Of a stretch of 64,000 bases of DNA, positions 35,094 to 44,076 are shown piece by piece. Source of the DNA: Pseudoflavonifractor sp. An85 (GTDB lineage Bacteria; Bacillota; Clostridia; Oscillospirales; Oscillospiraceae); NCBI RefSeq assembly GCF_002161235.1, contig NZ_NFHE01000012.1, forward strand, positions 1-64,000. The letters are read 5' to 3'. Positions within the stretch are counted from its first letter, which is position 1. Every line of letters begins with the position of its first letter. The notes beneath the pieces were generated by a model. That model was given only the letters and a program-made list of their open reading frames with translations, was not told the origin of the DNA and searched no databases. The position numbers were made by a program, and so were the translations under genes.

Positions 35094-36440
35094 ATGAAAA
35101 CAAAGGATCATTTTTTCAAAGCAGTATGCACCCTGGCAATTCCTGTAGCATTGCAATCCATGCTGCAATCTTCTTTTAGCATGGTAGATCAAATCATGAT
35201 CGGACAATTGGGTGAAATCAATGTGGCCGGTGTGGGCTTGGCAGGAAAATTTGCATCGATTTATTCTGTGGTGATTTCCGCCATTGGCGCTGTTGCCGGA
35301 ATTATGATTGCTCAGTATCTGGGGCAGAAAAACCGAAGCGAAGTCCGTCGGAGTTTCTTTACAAACTTGCTGCTGGGAGCAGGCATTGCCGGAATGTTTA
35401 TGGTAATATGCACCCTGTTTCCGAATCAGATCATGGGAGCTTATACCAGGGATGTGCAGACCCGTCAGGCGGCAGCAGAATATTTGATGTTGATTTCCGG
35501 AACTTTTGTTCCTATGGCTGGAGCAACCCTTCTTTCCACATTGTTCCGTTGTTTGGAAAAGCCCCGGCTTCCCCTATATGCCAGCATTCTGTCAGCGTTG
35601 TTGAATACCAGCTTGAATTACATTATGATTTTCGGCAAGCTGGGGATCTCACCCATGGGTGTGCGTGGTGCGGCATTTGCTACAGTAATTTCCCAATGTG
35701 CCAATTTTCTGCTGATGCTCCTAATGCTTTCCAAAAACGGTTTCCTTTTGAAATCCAACGAAGGAGAACCCACTGCAACACTCCGAATGAATTGGGGGCA
35801 GTATTGGTCTATGCTGCTGCCTTTGCTGGTATGCGAGGTGGTGTGGAGTCTGGGGGAAAATGTCTATGCCACCATCTACGGGCACATGAGTACCGATGCC
35901 AGTGCTGCTATGACTTTGACCAATCCCATCCAGGGATTGGTGATCGGTGCGTTGTGCGGATTGTCTCAAGCGGCAAGTGTGATCATCGGAAAACACCTGG
36001 GCAGTGGTGAAAACGAGGAGGCCTATTGGTCAGCGAAAAAGCTGATGCTCTACGGTGCTATTGGCTCAGCACTTCTATCTGTCATTGTAATGATTGCCAG
36101 CAAAGCTTATGTGGGAATCTATCAGGTAGATAATGCTGTAAAGACTATGACAATGCAGATTCTCTTTGCCTATGCCATTGTAGTTCCGTTTAAGGTTCTC
36201 AATATGATTTTGGGCGGCGGAATTATCCGAAGTGGTGGACGAACAAAATATGTCATGTTCATTGATATGGTCGGTACATGGTGTTTTGGTGTTCCTTTGG
36301 GGCTTTTAAGTGCATTCGTCTGGAAGTTGTCCATTCCTTATGTATATTTTCTACTGTCACTTGAGGAGTGTATTCGCTTTGGCATTTCGTTGATCGTATT
36401 TCGCAGACGAAAATGGATGAACCAGTTGGAAGCGTCATGA
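35094..36440 (+). CDS. MATE-family multidrug/toxin exporter
   Basis: 448 residues, about 12 transmembrane segments in two six-helix bundles. N-terminal family features include LAIPVALQSMLQSSFSMVDQIMIGQLGE and the second half begins near ANFLLMLLM. It would use a sodium or proton gradient to export cationic compounds; substrate unknown. ATG follows GGGAGGTG. Its stop is 19 nt before the AAC(3) start, so the two form one operon with complementary detoxifying roles. Confidence 0.92.
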   Translation: MKTKDHFFKAVCTLAIPVALQSMLQSSFSMVDQIMIGQLGEINVAGVGLAGKFASIYSVVISAIGAVAGIMIAQYLGQKNRSEVRRSFFTNLLLGAGIAGMFMVICTLFPNQIMGAYTRDVQTRQAAAEYLMLISGTFVPMAGATLLSTLFRCLEKPRLPLYASILSALLNTSLNYIMIFGKLGISPMGVRGAAFATVISQCANFLLMLLMLSKNGFLLKSNEGEPTATLRMNWGQYWSMLLPLLVCEVVWSLGENVYATIYGHMSTDASAAMTLTNPIQGLVIGALCGLSQAASVIIGKHLGSGENEEAYWSAKKLMLYGAIGSALLSVIVMIASKAYVGIYQVDNAVKTMTMQILFAYAIVVPFKVLNMILGGGIIRSGGRTKYVMFIDMVGTWCFGVPLGLLSAFVWKLSIPYVYFLLSLEECIRFGISLIVFRRRKWMNQLEAS

Positions 36441-36459
36441 AGTAATGGAGGATTATCAT

Positions 36460-37248
36460 ATGGAAAGAAAAATTGTATTAAAACAAGATATTTTAGATGC
36501 GCTGCTCAGCGTTGGGGTAAGTAAAGGACAAACGATCATGGTTCATACCTCTCTGAGTAGTTTGGGATTTGTCTGCGGCGGAGCGCAGATGGTAATCGAA
36601 GCACTTATAGAAGCAGTCGGTAACGAAGGAACGATTATGATGCCTACGCAATCATGGAAAAACCTTGATCCCACTACAGGCGTTCATTGGGAGGAACCGG
36701 AAGATTGGTGGCAATTGATACGGGATAATTGGCCAGCATATAACAAAGAGATTACCCCTACAAACACGATGGGTGCCGTTGCTGAAATGTTCCGAAAATG
36801 GCCAGGCGCACTAAGGAGCGATCATCCGGCCCGCTCTGTGGCTGCATGGGGAAAGTATGCTGAATACTTGACCGCTGCCCATGACCTTTCCAATATTTTT
36901 GGAGACGGCTCACCTATTGGAAAACTATATGAATTGGATGGCCTGGTTTTATTGATTGGCGTGGGATATGACAAAAATACATCGCTGCATCTGGCAGATG
37001 TCCGGGCAGATTATCCCGGTAAGCATAACAGTATCGAACATAGTGCGGTCATGGAAAATGGTCATCGTGTCTGGAAGCGGTACGAAACACTTTTTGTAGA
37101 TGGTGAAGATTTTAATGAGATCGGAACTGCTTTTGAAAATGCGTGTCCCATCCACAAGGCATCGCTTGGTAATGGCACAATCCGTCTGATGAAACAGCGG
37201 GATCTGGTAGATTTTGCTGTAAGATGGATTGAAGAAAACCGCAAATAG
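36460..37248 (+). CDS. AAC(3)-family aminoglycoside N-acetyltransferase
   Basis: 262 residues of the antibiotic N-acetyltransferase (AAC(3)/YokD) fold. Features seen are VHTSLSSLGFVCGGA, MMPTQSW, SDHPARSVAAWG and a YDKNTSLHLAD turn. The family acetylates the 3-amino group of aminoglycosides using acetyl-CoA; drug spectrum cannot be read from sequence, and some homologues are not resistance enzymes. ATG at 36460 follows TGGAGG; five codons earlier there is a second in-frame ATG without a site. It is followed by a strong terminator. Confidence 0.85.
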   Translation: MERKIVLKQDILDALLSVGVSKGQTIMVHTSLSSLGFVCGGAQMVIEALIEAVGNEGTIMMPTQSWKNLDPTTGVHWEEPEDWWQLIRDNWPAYNKEITPTNTMGAVAEMFRKWPGALRSDHPARSVAAWGKYAEYLTAAHDLSNIFGDGSPIGKLYELDGLVLLIGVGYDKNTSLHLADVRADYPGKHNSIEHSAVMENGHRVWKRYETLFVDGEDFNEIGTAFENACPIHKASLGNGTIRLMKQRDLVDFAVRWIEENRK

Positions 37249-37300
37249 AAAAAACGCTGCAAATTTCTCCTTACGTGATGGAAATTGCAGCGTTTTTTCT
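37249..37300. terminator. Bidirectional terminator after AAC(3)
   Basis: AAAAAACGCTGC with following AAATTTC (37249-37267) pairs with GAAATTGCAGCGTTTTTT (37281-37298). A and T runs on both sides let it also serve the convergent sigma-like gene. Confidence 0.9.
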
Positions 37301-37311
37301 GTTTGATATGT

Positions 37312-38487
37312 TTAAGATTCAAAGGCAAATATTGTCTCCGTTGGCAGTTTCTCGTTCTCACAGTTCAGAAGATAGGCTATTGCCTTGTTCGCAAAGCGAT
37401 TTGTTTTCATCGTGTCCCAATCGGCAAGCCGGAGGATCTCCGCTGTGCCATTCCCAAAATCAAATGAAATCTCGCCCCATTCGCCGTCGCAGTCTGCTTG
37501 GTATTCGTAGATTGCGGCGGCGATTTTCTTTTTGTGCTTGGTCTTGGATTTCTGTTTCAGCCGAACAGCATGGAGCGCACCTTCAGCAATCAAAAGCTCT
37601 GTCAGCTTGTCCACCGCTTTCCGGTAAGCTCGCTCCGCACCGCTGGCAGTGCTGCCCTCGAACATAACTGCCAGTTCCTCAAAGGTGGGACGGCCTTTCC
37701 ATGAGCCGACACGCCCGCAGGTCATACAGATCGCCAGTCGCTTTTCAAGCAAGGTCTGTTCCCGGTAATTCAGTTTCTCAAATGCCCGCTGCACCTTTTC
37801 TGCCTGTATGCCGTTCCAGAGGATGTCGGTATAGTTCCAAGTATCATCAAGGGCAACATCCTCGCCCGTTTCCTCGCCGTCCTCATCTGTCACATAGAAA
37901 GGCTGCTGATTGCGGATGCCACGGACTACTTTCAGGTATTTTTCTGCAAGGGCAAGATCACAGTTGTATTTCTTGGCAAATTCGCTGACTGCATCCTTGG
38001 TGTTATGGTAGAGCCAAGCCATTGACCGCACCATTTTATAATTGGCCAGCGAAGATACCGACCATTTTTCTTCGCCCATGCGGAAACGGAGTATAGCATC
38101 CCGGATGAAAGGAAAAATGTAGGTGGCATACTCCGCCCCCTTGGCAGGATCATAGTCCATCAGCTTTTGGAGCATTTGTTCCCGGCAGGAGAGCTTTATA
38201 TCCAGAAAACGGTCTGTGTCATACAGATCGCCGCCATCCACACCAAGAAAGGATTTGATGCGCTTGTTGAGCTGTGGCTCATAATGGTGGAGGAAGAACG
38301 AGAAATATACCAAATTCTTTTCCTGCAAGGCAGACAGGATATATTCATTCAGACTGCCCACCGCTGGCGGCTCCGGTTCCAGTTGGAAGATGCGCTCTGC
38401 TACGTAGGGAATGATGCCATCACCGTGCGGATTGACTTGGTGTTTTGGTATGTATCCGGTCATATTCCATGTAAAATCACTTAGCAT
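37312..38487 (-). CDS. Sigma-70-like RNA polymerase factor of the element
   Basis: 391 residues. Residues about 95-165 (KGAEYATYIFPFIRDAILRF, SSLANYKMVR) look like sigma region 2, and about 240-300 (LNYREQTLLEKRLAICM, PTFEELAVMF) like region 4. Residues after 320 form a separate C-terminal segment rich in charged residues. Related proteins occur on clostridial integrative elements. It may drive element genes or be a non-sigma DNA-binding protein with a similar fold. ATG follows AAGGAGGTG. Confidence 0.6.
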   Translation of the reverse strand: MLSDFTWNMTGYIPKHQVNPHGDGIIPYVAERIFQLEPEPPAVGSLNEYILSALQEKNLVYFSFFLHHYEPQLNKRIKSFLGVDGGDLYDTDRFLDIKLSCREQMLQKLMDYDPAKGAEYATYIFPFIRDAILRFRMGEEKWSVSSLANYKMVRSMAWLYHNTKDAVSEFAKKYNCDLALAEKYLKVVRGIRNQQPFYVTDEDGEETGEDVALDDTWNYTDILWNGIQAEKVQRAFEKLNYREQTLLEKRLAICMTCGRVGSWKGRPTFEELAVMFEGSTASGAERAYRKAVDKLTELLIAEGALHAVRLKQKSKTKHKKKIAAAIYEYQADCDGEWGEISFDFGNGTAEILRLADWDTMKTNRFANKAIAYLLNCENEKLPTETIFAFES

Positions 38488-38566
38488 AGCGCACCTCCTT
38501 CCGATTTAACAATGCGTATAAAGATTTAGAAAACTGGAATTTTACAATACAAATCAAGTGTTCGGT

Positions 38567-39625
38567 TTAATATTCCGCTTGTGCAATTTTGTGCAATATA
38601 TCCGAAAATTCTTCCGATTTTGATTCAAGTAATCCATGTGTAGTGTCTTTCATAATAAACATCTGCTTGTATGGAGCATTTATTTCGTCAAAATACTTCT
38701 GTGCAAGGCTAAAATTCGTTTGATAATCCCTATCGCCGTTTATATTATAAAAAGGCACTTCATAGTCCGTTTTGCCAAGTAATGAGAATTTTTCAAATTC
38801 CTTTGAGCCTAAAAATTCCGAATACACGTTGTAATCAGAAGTGATGTTATTGTAAATATCTCCAAGCGAGTAGTATGGATTAAATATAACTGCTGCAATT
38901 ATGTTATAATCCGTTCCGTCAACCATCATATCATACCCATATCTTTCCATCAGAGTATTTCTTGCAGCAAAATATTCCACTGTAAAATCGCCGACAATTA
39001 ATTTTTCAGCAAGCTGTTTGTCCTCTTCATCGTTCTCTACCCATTTAAGTACTTCCTCCTTAAAGGCAATTTCATTCTGATAAAAGTCCACAAGTTGTCC
39101 CGTTCCAATATAACATTCATAATATTCGGGATATTCAAGGACAAGGTTACTACCGAAATATGTTCCCCAAGAATGACCAAGCAAGGTTATCTTATCCTTA
39201 CCAAGATAGTCTAAGAGGTATTTTGTCATTTCTACGCCATCGCTCATCATCAGGTCGTAGGTCAGTGTAGTATCATTTTGCTCAGAAGAGTAGCTTTTTC
39301 CGCAATTTCTCTGATCCCATGTAACAACTGTATACACATCAGACCACTTTCTTGTGAAAGCATAGTCATAAAGACTTGTAGACGAACCCGGCCCGCCATG
39401 CAGATATAATAAAACGGGATTGTCCTTATCCTGTCCGTAAATACTTATCCACTGTTTTGTGCCATTTATATCTACATACATTTCTTCATTTATGCCACCT
39501 TCAGGTGTACTGCTATAAATCCTCTGCCCTATAAATCGAACAATCAGAAAAAGTACAAAGATGCAAACAAGTATGATAAATATCCATTTAAGTATCTTAA
39601 ATAAAATTTTCCCCAATTTCTTCAT
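38567..39625 (-). CDS. Membrane-anchored alpha/beta hydrolase (proline iminopeptidase-like)
   Basis: 352 residues. A hydrophobic N-terminal segment (about 12-34, WIFIILVCIFVLFLIVRF) tethers it outside the membrane. The oxyanion HGGPGSS and nucleophile elbow GHSWGTYFG (Ser about 150) are typical of S33 prolyl iminopeptidases, with GDRDYQ (Asp) and TTHG (His) near the end. Reading frame composition is AT-rich, more so than the rest of the element. ATG follows GGAG. Substrate unknown. Confidence 0.85.
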   Translation of the reverse strand: MKKLGKILFKILKWIFIILVCIFVLFLIVRFIGQRIYSSTPEGGINEEMYVDINGTKQWISIYGQDKDNPVLLYLHGGPGSSTSLYDYAFTRKWSDVYTVVTWDQRNCGKSYSSEQNDTTLTYDLMMSDGVEMTKYLLDYLGKDKITLLGHSWGTYFGSNLVLEYPEYYECYIGTGQLVDFYQNEIAFKEEVLKWVENDEEDKQLAEKLIVGDFTVEYFAARNTLMERYGYDMMVDGTDYNIIAAVIFNPYYSLGDIYNNITSDYNVYSEFLGSKEFEKFSLLGKTDYEVPFYNINGDRDYQTNFSLAQKYFDEINAPYKQMFIMKDTTHGLLESKSEEFSDILHKIAQAEY

Positions 39626-39702
39626 TGTATTACTCCTTATAAATTCAAATTCGTCTCACAGTTAAACACACCGGCTTACTGAAAGTTTCGTGCTCCTACA
39701 AT

Positions 39703-40596
39703 TTATTGAATTCCTGTAAAATTTGAAACAGCTTTCTTAATTTCTTTCTCATGTCCTTCCATTAAATGTCCGCCGTTTTCAAATGAAATAAACGTACAAT
39801 TTGCAAACCTTTTAACTGCCTTTTCTGTATCAGCATAGTTTGCCAATTTATCGTCTTTTGCGTGAAAAACTAATGTCGGCACTTGTAACTCTTCGATGTG
39901 ATAATCTTCATATTTTTTCGCCATATCAATATTGGTTACAGAAGCATCCAATACCACACCATCTTTTCTATCACCAACAGGAAGCATATCGTAAATTGTA
40001 GATGGTTCCATGCCCATAATCAACTTAAATAACGGGCTAAGAAGAAACATTGTAAAGCTATTGCATAAGAAAGGAGGTGGACCTGCATATTTTAAATATT
40101 TGTCAGGCTTTTCTGTAAGCGGCATAGCAGAACAATATAAAATCAGACCTTTTGTTCTTTCTGGATAATCCAAAGCAAAACGTATAGCCACACTTCCACC
40201 TGCCGATGTTGCCAACAGATACACTTTTTCAATCCCCAATTTATCTAACAGACTTACATATGCTGTTGCTTGTTCTGCAGGTGTTCCATTTCCTAAAATA
40301 TCACTACCTAAATAACCAAATCTCGATGGAGCAATAATTCTATAATCAGAGGAAAAATCTTTGCAGGTATCATATGCTTGGTCATATCCACCAAAAATAC
40401 CGTGTATGGACAATATGCTTTCCCCTTTACCCCTATCAACAAAGCTTATATTTCCGTACTCTAAATTAACTGTTTCTGCCCCGTAAGCGGAAAGTCTTTC
40501 TTTGCTTTTTTCCTCAGCAATACTACAGCGTATTCTCTGCACAATAAGGTACACTACAAAAAAGAATACCGCACCTCCAACAATATAAATCCACAT
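39703..40596 (-). CDS. Alpha/beta hydrolase with N-terminal membrane segment
   Basis: 297 residues. An N-terminal hydrophobic segment (2-20) is followed by IHGIFGGYDQ and nucleophile elbow LLATSAGGSVAIRF (Ser about 132), then HAKDDKLANY (Asp) and ENGGHLMEG (His). Fold as in esterases and haloperoxidase-like hydrolases. AT-rich like the neighbouring hydrolase, and the two may have arrived together. The ribosome site is weak (AAAGG 15 nt away). Confidence 0.85.
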   Translation of the reverse strand: MWIYIVGGAVFFFVVYLIVQRIRCSIAEEKSKERLSAYGAETVNLEYGNISFVDRGKGESILSIHGIFGGYDQAYDTCKDFSSDYRIIAPSRFGYLGSDILGNGTPAEQATAYVSLLDKLGIEKVYLLATSAGGSVAIRFALDYPERTKGLILYCSAMPLTEKPDKYLKYAGPPPFLCNSFTMFLLSPLFKLIMGMEPSTIYDMLPVGDRKDGVVLDASVTNIDMAKKYEDYHIEELQVPTLVFHAKDDKLANYADTEKAVKRFANCTFISFENGGHLMEGHEKEIKKAVSNFTGIQ

Positions 40597-40627
40597 CTAA
40601 TTATATCAGCCTTTCTATACATAAACT

Positions 40628-41731
40628 TCAAATTCTCTTTAGGGCTTCTTTCTTCAAAGCAGCCTGTTCCATCTCTTTTTCATAAGTTCCCTTGGCATAA
40701 GCGACATTGCTTTTTGCCCGGAGCATCTTATCTTTCGCCAGTTTTTTCATAATCTCCGCTACGTCATCGTCCAGTTTGCCACGCTTGATATAGCGGTTTA
40801 TGGTATTCAGCCGCTTTTCGTATATCTGGATAACCGGATGATCGTCTGTAAGCTCCCGCTGTTCTCTGCCTTTCAGATTGCCGATCTGCCGACAGGTGCG
40901 GTGCAACTTGTCCCCCGGTGCATAGCCGCCGCAGTATTTGGTGTGTCTTGCGTTAGTGGTCAGAAACCACTTTCCACAGATTTTGCATTTCTTGGGTGCA
41001 TGACCGACACACAAACCCTCAAAGAGATCAGACCGGAACATCCCCACAAAGGAAACATAGTGCATCCGCTTGACCAGTTTTGCGACTTTTTCACCGGGAC
41101 GGATGACCGATACATACTGAACGGAATTGTTCAGGGTAGACATCCAGGCATTGCCCTCCGTGATAGAGAACTTTGGCGGGAAATAGCTGCCGAACATCTT
41201 TGCAAAGCCCTCTGCGGTGCGGTCTGCTTCGTTAGCATCTGATTTTTCCGCAAAATCAAGCATTGCCGTTTGATATTCTTCAAGGGAATACGCCAGATGC
41301 CCGAATACAGCAGTATAGCGTTGGAGCATGATTGCATCGGCATAGTTCGGGACTTCTTCAAACTGCAAGGAATTGGCTACGGCTTTTATGGCAAACTCCA
41401 CATATTTCAGCGCATTGTCAGCAGTAAAGACTTTTTCTATCCGTTCCCGGTGCTTTACTATGTCCATGTAGGAGAACGGCGGAGTTTTACTGAGAATATC
41501 CACCATTGTCAACGCAGCTTCCTTTGCCATAGGAAAGAGTGCAGAAGCATCCTGTCCGGCGTTTAACATTCCAAGCAGCAGATTGATTTTCACGCATTGC
41601 TCGTTCATTCTTGCGAGGGTATCCTCAGGAACATTCAGCGCATCACAGGCAAGAGTACCGATAGGAAATATTTTGCCCTCATATATGACCGTATCCTGCC
41701 AAAAATCCAATGTCATCAGTTCTTGATTCAT
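40628..41731 (-). CDS. DUF6076-like protein with C-terminal Cys motif
   Basis: 367 residues, mostly helical, unknown function. About residues 245-275 contain CKICGKWFLTTNARHTKYC, a C-x2-C...H-x4-C arrangement that looks like a zinc-ribbon, followed by basic helices. It resembles DUF6076 proteins found on clostridial elements. ATG at 41731 follows GGAGGG; a longer in-frame start exists without one. Possibly nucleic-acid-binding. Confidence 0.65.
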   Translation of the reverse strand: MNQELMTLDFWQDTVIYEGKIFPIGTLACDALNVPEDTLARMNEQCVKINLLLGMLNAGQDASALFPMAKEAALTMVDILSKTPPFSYMDIVKHRERIEKVFTADNALKYVEFAIKAVANSLQFEEVPNYADAIMLQRYTAVFGHLAYSLEEYQTAMLDFAEKSDANEADRTAEGFAKMFGSYFPPKFSITEGNAWMSTLNNSVQYVSVIRPGEKVAKLVKRMHYVSFVGMFRSDLFEGLCVGHAPKKCKICGKWFLTTNARHTKYCGGYAPGDKLHRTCRQIGNLKGREQRELTDDHPVIQIYEKRLNTINRYIKRGKLDDDVAEIMKKLAKDKMLRAKSNVAYAKGTYEKEMEQAALKKEALKRI

Positions 41732-42421
41732 GCTTGCCCTCCTGTCCTGTTTTTTCACTTTTCTAATTATACCATGCAAATGTGAAGAAATCTACATCAT
41801 CAGATAAGTTGTCCTGTTTTTTGAAATGAGGTTGTCCTGCTTTTAGCCTGCTTTTTTCAAAATCCGTCATAACCATAGTAGAAAGAGCGAAGCACCTGCC
41901 AATCACGGCGGGTGCTTCGTGCTTTCCAGACTATTATGAACGGAGGTTTTTCTATGACAATCTATGAAAACATCAAGGCGGCGATCAGCGTGAAGCAAGC
42001 CGCCGAACACTACGGGCTGAAAGTCAACCGCAACGGTATGGCTTGCTGCCCATTCCACAATGACAAGCATCCGAGCTTGAAGCTGAATGAAGATTATTTC
42101 TTCTGCTTCGGCTGCGGAGCCAAGGGAGATGTAATTGACCTTGTGGCAAGTCTGTTCGATCTGAGCAGTTATGAAGCAGCACAAAAGCTGGCTGCGGACT
42201 TCGGGCTTGACCCGAAACCGCCCACTACCGCAGCTATGGTCAAGCCGAAGCGTCCCTATATCCGTCAGTTCCGGGAGGATGAAATGATGTGCTTCCGGGT
42301 GCTGACGGATTATCTGCATCTGTTGGAGGATTGGAAAGTGCGCTATGCACCCAAAACACCGGAAGATGTGGTCCTATGTCAAGAAAAAGTACAAATTAAA
42401 TATGCCCTTTTTAGTGTTAAG

Positions 42422-43345
42422 TTACCCTGCTAAAGCTTCAGCTCTTTTATCTAACACCGCATAGTATTCTTCTTCATACTGATCTGGCGAAAGATATCCA
42501 CAATGGCTGTGTATCCTCACTGTGTTATAAAATGTTTCTATATATTCGAATACCAGCTTATATGCATGCCGGTAATTAAAAATTTTAAAGCGGTTGATCC
42601 ATTCCCTTTTCAGTAATGCATGGAACGATTCTATACACGCATTATCCCATGGATATGCTTTTTTCGAATAGCTGTTTACCATCCCCTCTGTTGCTTTACG
42701 GAATGCATCCGATACATACTGGCAGCCCCTGTCCGTATGTATGATAAGCGGATGTGCTATTCTGCGGATTTTCTTCGCTTTCTCGATACATTCCACCACA
42801 TGGGATGCTTCCAGTGTTTCGCTCAAGACCCATGCGATGATTTTCCGGGAATACAGATCCATAATGCTGGTTAAGTATACAAAGCCGTCAAACGTCCAGA
42901 TATAAGTGATATCTGACACCCATACTGCATCTGGCTGATCGGGATTGAACTGCTCATTCAGAATGTTATGTAGCCTCGAGCTGAAATCAGAGTCTATGGT
43001 TGTTTGTATATATGGCTTTACCCATTGGGCTTTGATTCCCATCTGACGCATGTAATTCGCAACAGTTTTCACTGCGATCTTTTCGCCGTTTTTCCACAAT
43101 TCCATTGTGATCTTCGGGGCTCCATAGTTCTGGTGGGAATCCTCATAGATTTTTCGGATTTTCTGTTTGATCTCCCCGCGGTGTTTTTCCGTGACAGACG
43201 GGCCTCTTTTTTTCCATGCATTATAACCGGATCGTGAAACACCAAGCTGTTTCAGTACCCCGCTGACAGAGACACGGTGCTTCACCGGACGCTGCTCCAT
43301 TTCTATGATATACTCCGCTGTGGCAGTATAAACAGCCTCTGTCAT
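42422..43345 (-). CDS. IS3-family transposase OrfB (DDE integrase)
   Basis: 307 residues. Catalytic residues are visible as VWVSDITYI (first Asp), IIHTDRGCQY (second Asp) and NACIESFHALLK (Glu). An N-terminal HTH_21-like region precedes the rve core. Its ATG overlaps the OrfA stop by ATGA, and the -1 frame upstream is open. Confidence 0.95.
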   Translation of the reverse strand: MTEAVYTATAEYIIEMEQRPVKHRVSVSGVLKQLGVSRSGYNAWKKRGPSVTEKHRGEIKQKIRKIYEDSHQNYGAPKITMELWKNGEKIAVKTVANYMRQMGIKAQWVKPYIQTTIDSDFSSRLHNILNEQFNPDQPDAVWVSDITYIWTFDGFVYLTSIMDLYSRKIIAWVLSETLEASHVVECIEKAKKIRRIAHPLIIHTDRGCQYVSDAFRKATEGMVNSYSKKAYPWDNACIESFHALLKREWINRFKIFNYRHAYKLVFEYIETFYNTVRIHSHCGYLSPDQYEEEYYAVLDKRAEALAG

Positions 43346-43635
43346 TTTCCCAGGATACTGATGGCTTTTTTTAGAATTTCAAGTGCATCCTTTGTATCCC
43401 TTAGTTCCCGCTGGAGACGGGCGATCTCTTTCGCCTCATCGCTGGAATAATTTCCAGATCCCCGTGTTGGTACGTTCCCTTCGTGCTCTCTGGCGGCTCG
43501 GAGCCATGTCTTGAGAGCGGAATCACTGACGCCCAGATTCTCAGCTGCTTTCTGAAGTGAGAGTTCTGGATGATCCAACCGATACCTCACTGCATTCTCT
43601 TTAAACTGTTGATCGTATCTGCTACCCTTTGCCAT
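43342..43635 (-). CDS. IS3-family transposase OrfA (DNA-binding)
   Basis: 97 residues. An N-terminal helix-turn-helix (QKAAENLGVSDSALKTWLRA) and a C-terminal leucine-zipper-like coiled coil (EIARLQRELRDTKDALEILKK). The run AAAAAAAG near its 3' end (codons Leu-Lys-Lys-Ala) is a slippery site; a -1 shift there enters the OrfB frame without a stop, so an OrfAB fusion can form. ATG follows AAGGAGG. Confidence 0.93.
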   Translation of the reverse strand: MAKGSRYDQQFKENAVRYRLDHPELSLQKAAENLGVSDSALKTWLRAAREHEGNVPTRGSGNYSSDEAKEIARLQRELRDTKDALEILKKAISILGK

Positions 43636-43849
43636 GCCTATACTTCCTCCTTCTCATCATCTTTCCTATCATACATGATTTAGGTCTGCATGGCATCTTT
43701 ACTTTGTACTATTTTTATACTACCACTAAAATTTAATTTGGAGCATTGCAACAACATCACCAACTCTGCTGGACGGCGGGTATGGGGATTCATGGGTGTG
43801 GAAGCTGTGGCACGACCTAATATAAACGGGTTTTACGACGTTTCGCCAT

Positions 43850-43911
43850 GTACGTACGTACCGGAGGAATGGCAGGACTAATTCTCGCCGTTCCTTTTGG
43901 TACGTATGTAC
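43850..43911. repeat. Imperfect long hairpin with GTACGTACGTACC arms
   Basis: GTACGTACGTACCGGAGG with AATGGC (43850-43873) pairs with GCCGTTCC-TTTTGGTACGTATGTAC (43887-43911) with a few mismatches. It lies across the end of the disrupted CHC2 frame. It may be a terminator or a DNA-processing site. The following 300 nt to 44281 contain no recognisable gene. Confidence 0.55.
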
Positions 43912-44076
43912 GCAGCATTTTACCCATTGTTCTCTATTTATGGGAACAATCAGCGCTCAGAACTGACCTGTTTTCGGGCATTGAAAATCAATGGCAGTGG
44001 AAACAGCAAAGTTTTTGACCATAGGACGAAACCATTTCACCAAACCGTGCTTCTCCAAACCATGCACCCGGTTCAC

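Larger units (their letters stand above)
42377..43725 (-). mobile_element. IS3-family insertion sequence (1349 bp) with 3-bp target duplication
   Basis: It begins TGTCAAGAAAAAGTACAAAT on the left and the reverse complement of the right end begins TGGTAGTATAAAAATAGTAC; both carry a GTACAAA-TAAA-ATGCC block in inverted orientation. Both flanks are CTA (42374-42376 and 43726-43728). It encodes OrfA and OrfB on the minus strand with the IS3-typical overlap. Confidence 0.93.
41954..43881 (+). pseudogene. CHC2 zinc-finger (DnaG-type primase) gene interrupted by an IS
   Basis: Before the IS, 141 codons encode the DnaG-type zinc-finger: CCPFHNDKHPSLKLNED and FFCFGCGAKGDVIDLVA. Translation begins at ATG 41954 after CGGAGG. 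At 42374-42376 the target CTA is duplicated. Joining 42376 directly to 43729 removes the IS plus one CTA copy and restores one open frame of 191 residues that continues LKFNLEHCNNITNSAGRR and stops at 43881. The 50-residue tail is not recognised. As it stands, the gene ends in about 18 codons of IS-derived sequence and is presumably inactive or truncated. Confidence 0.8.
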
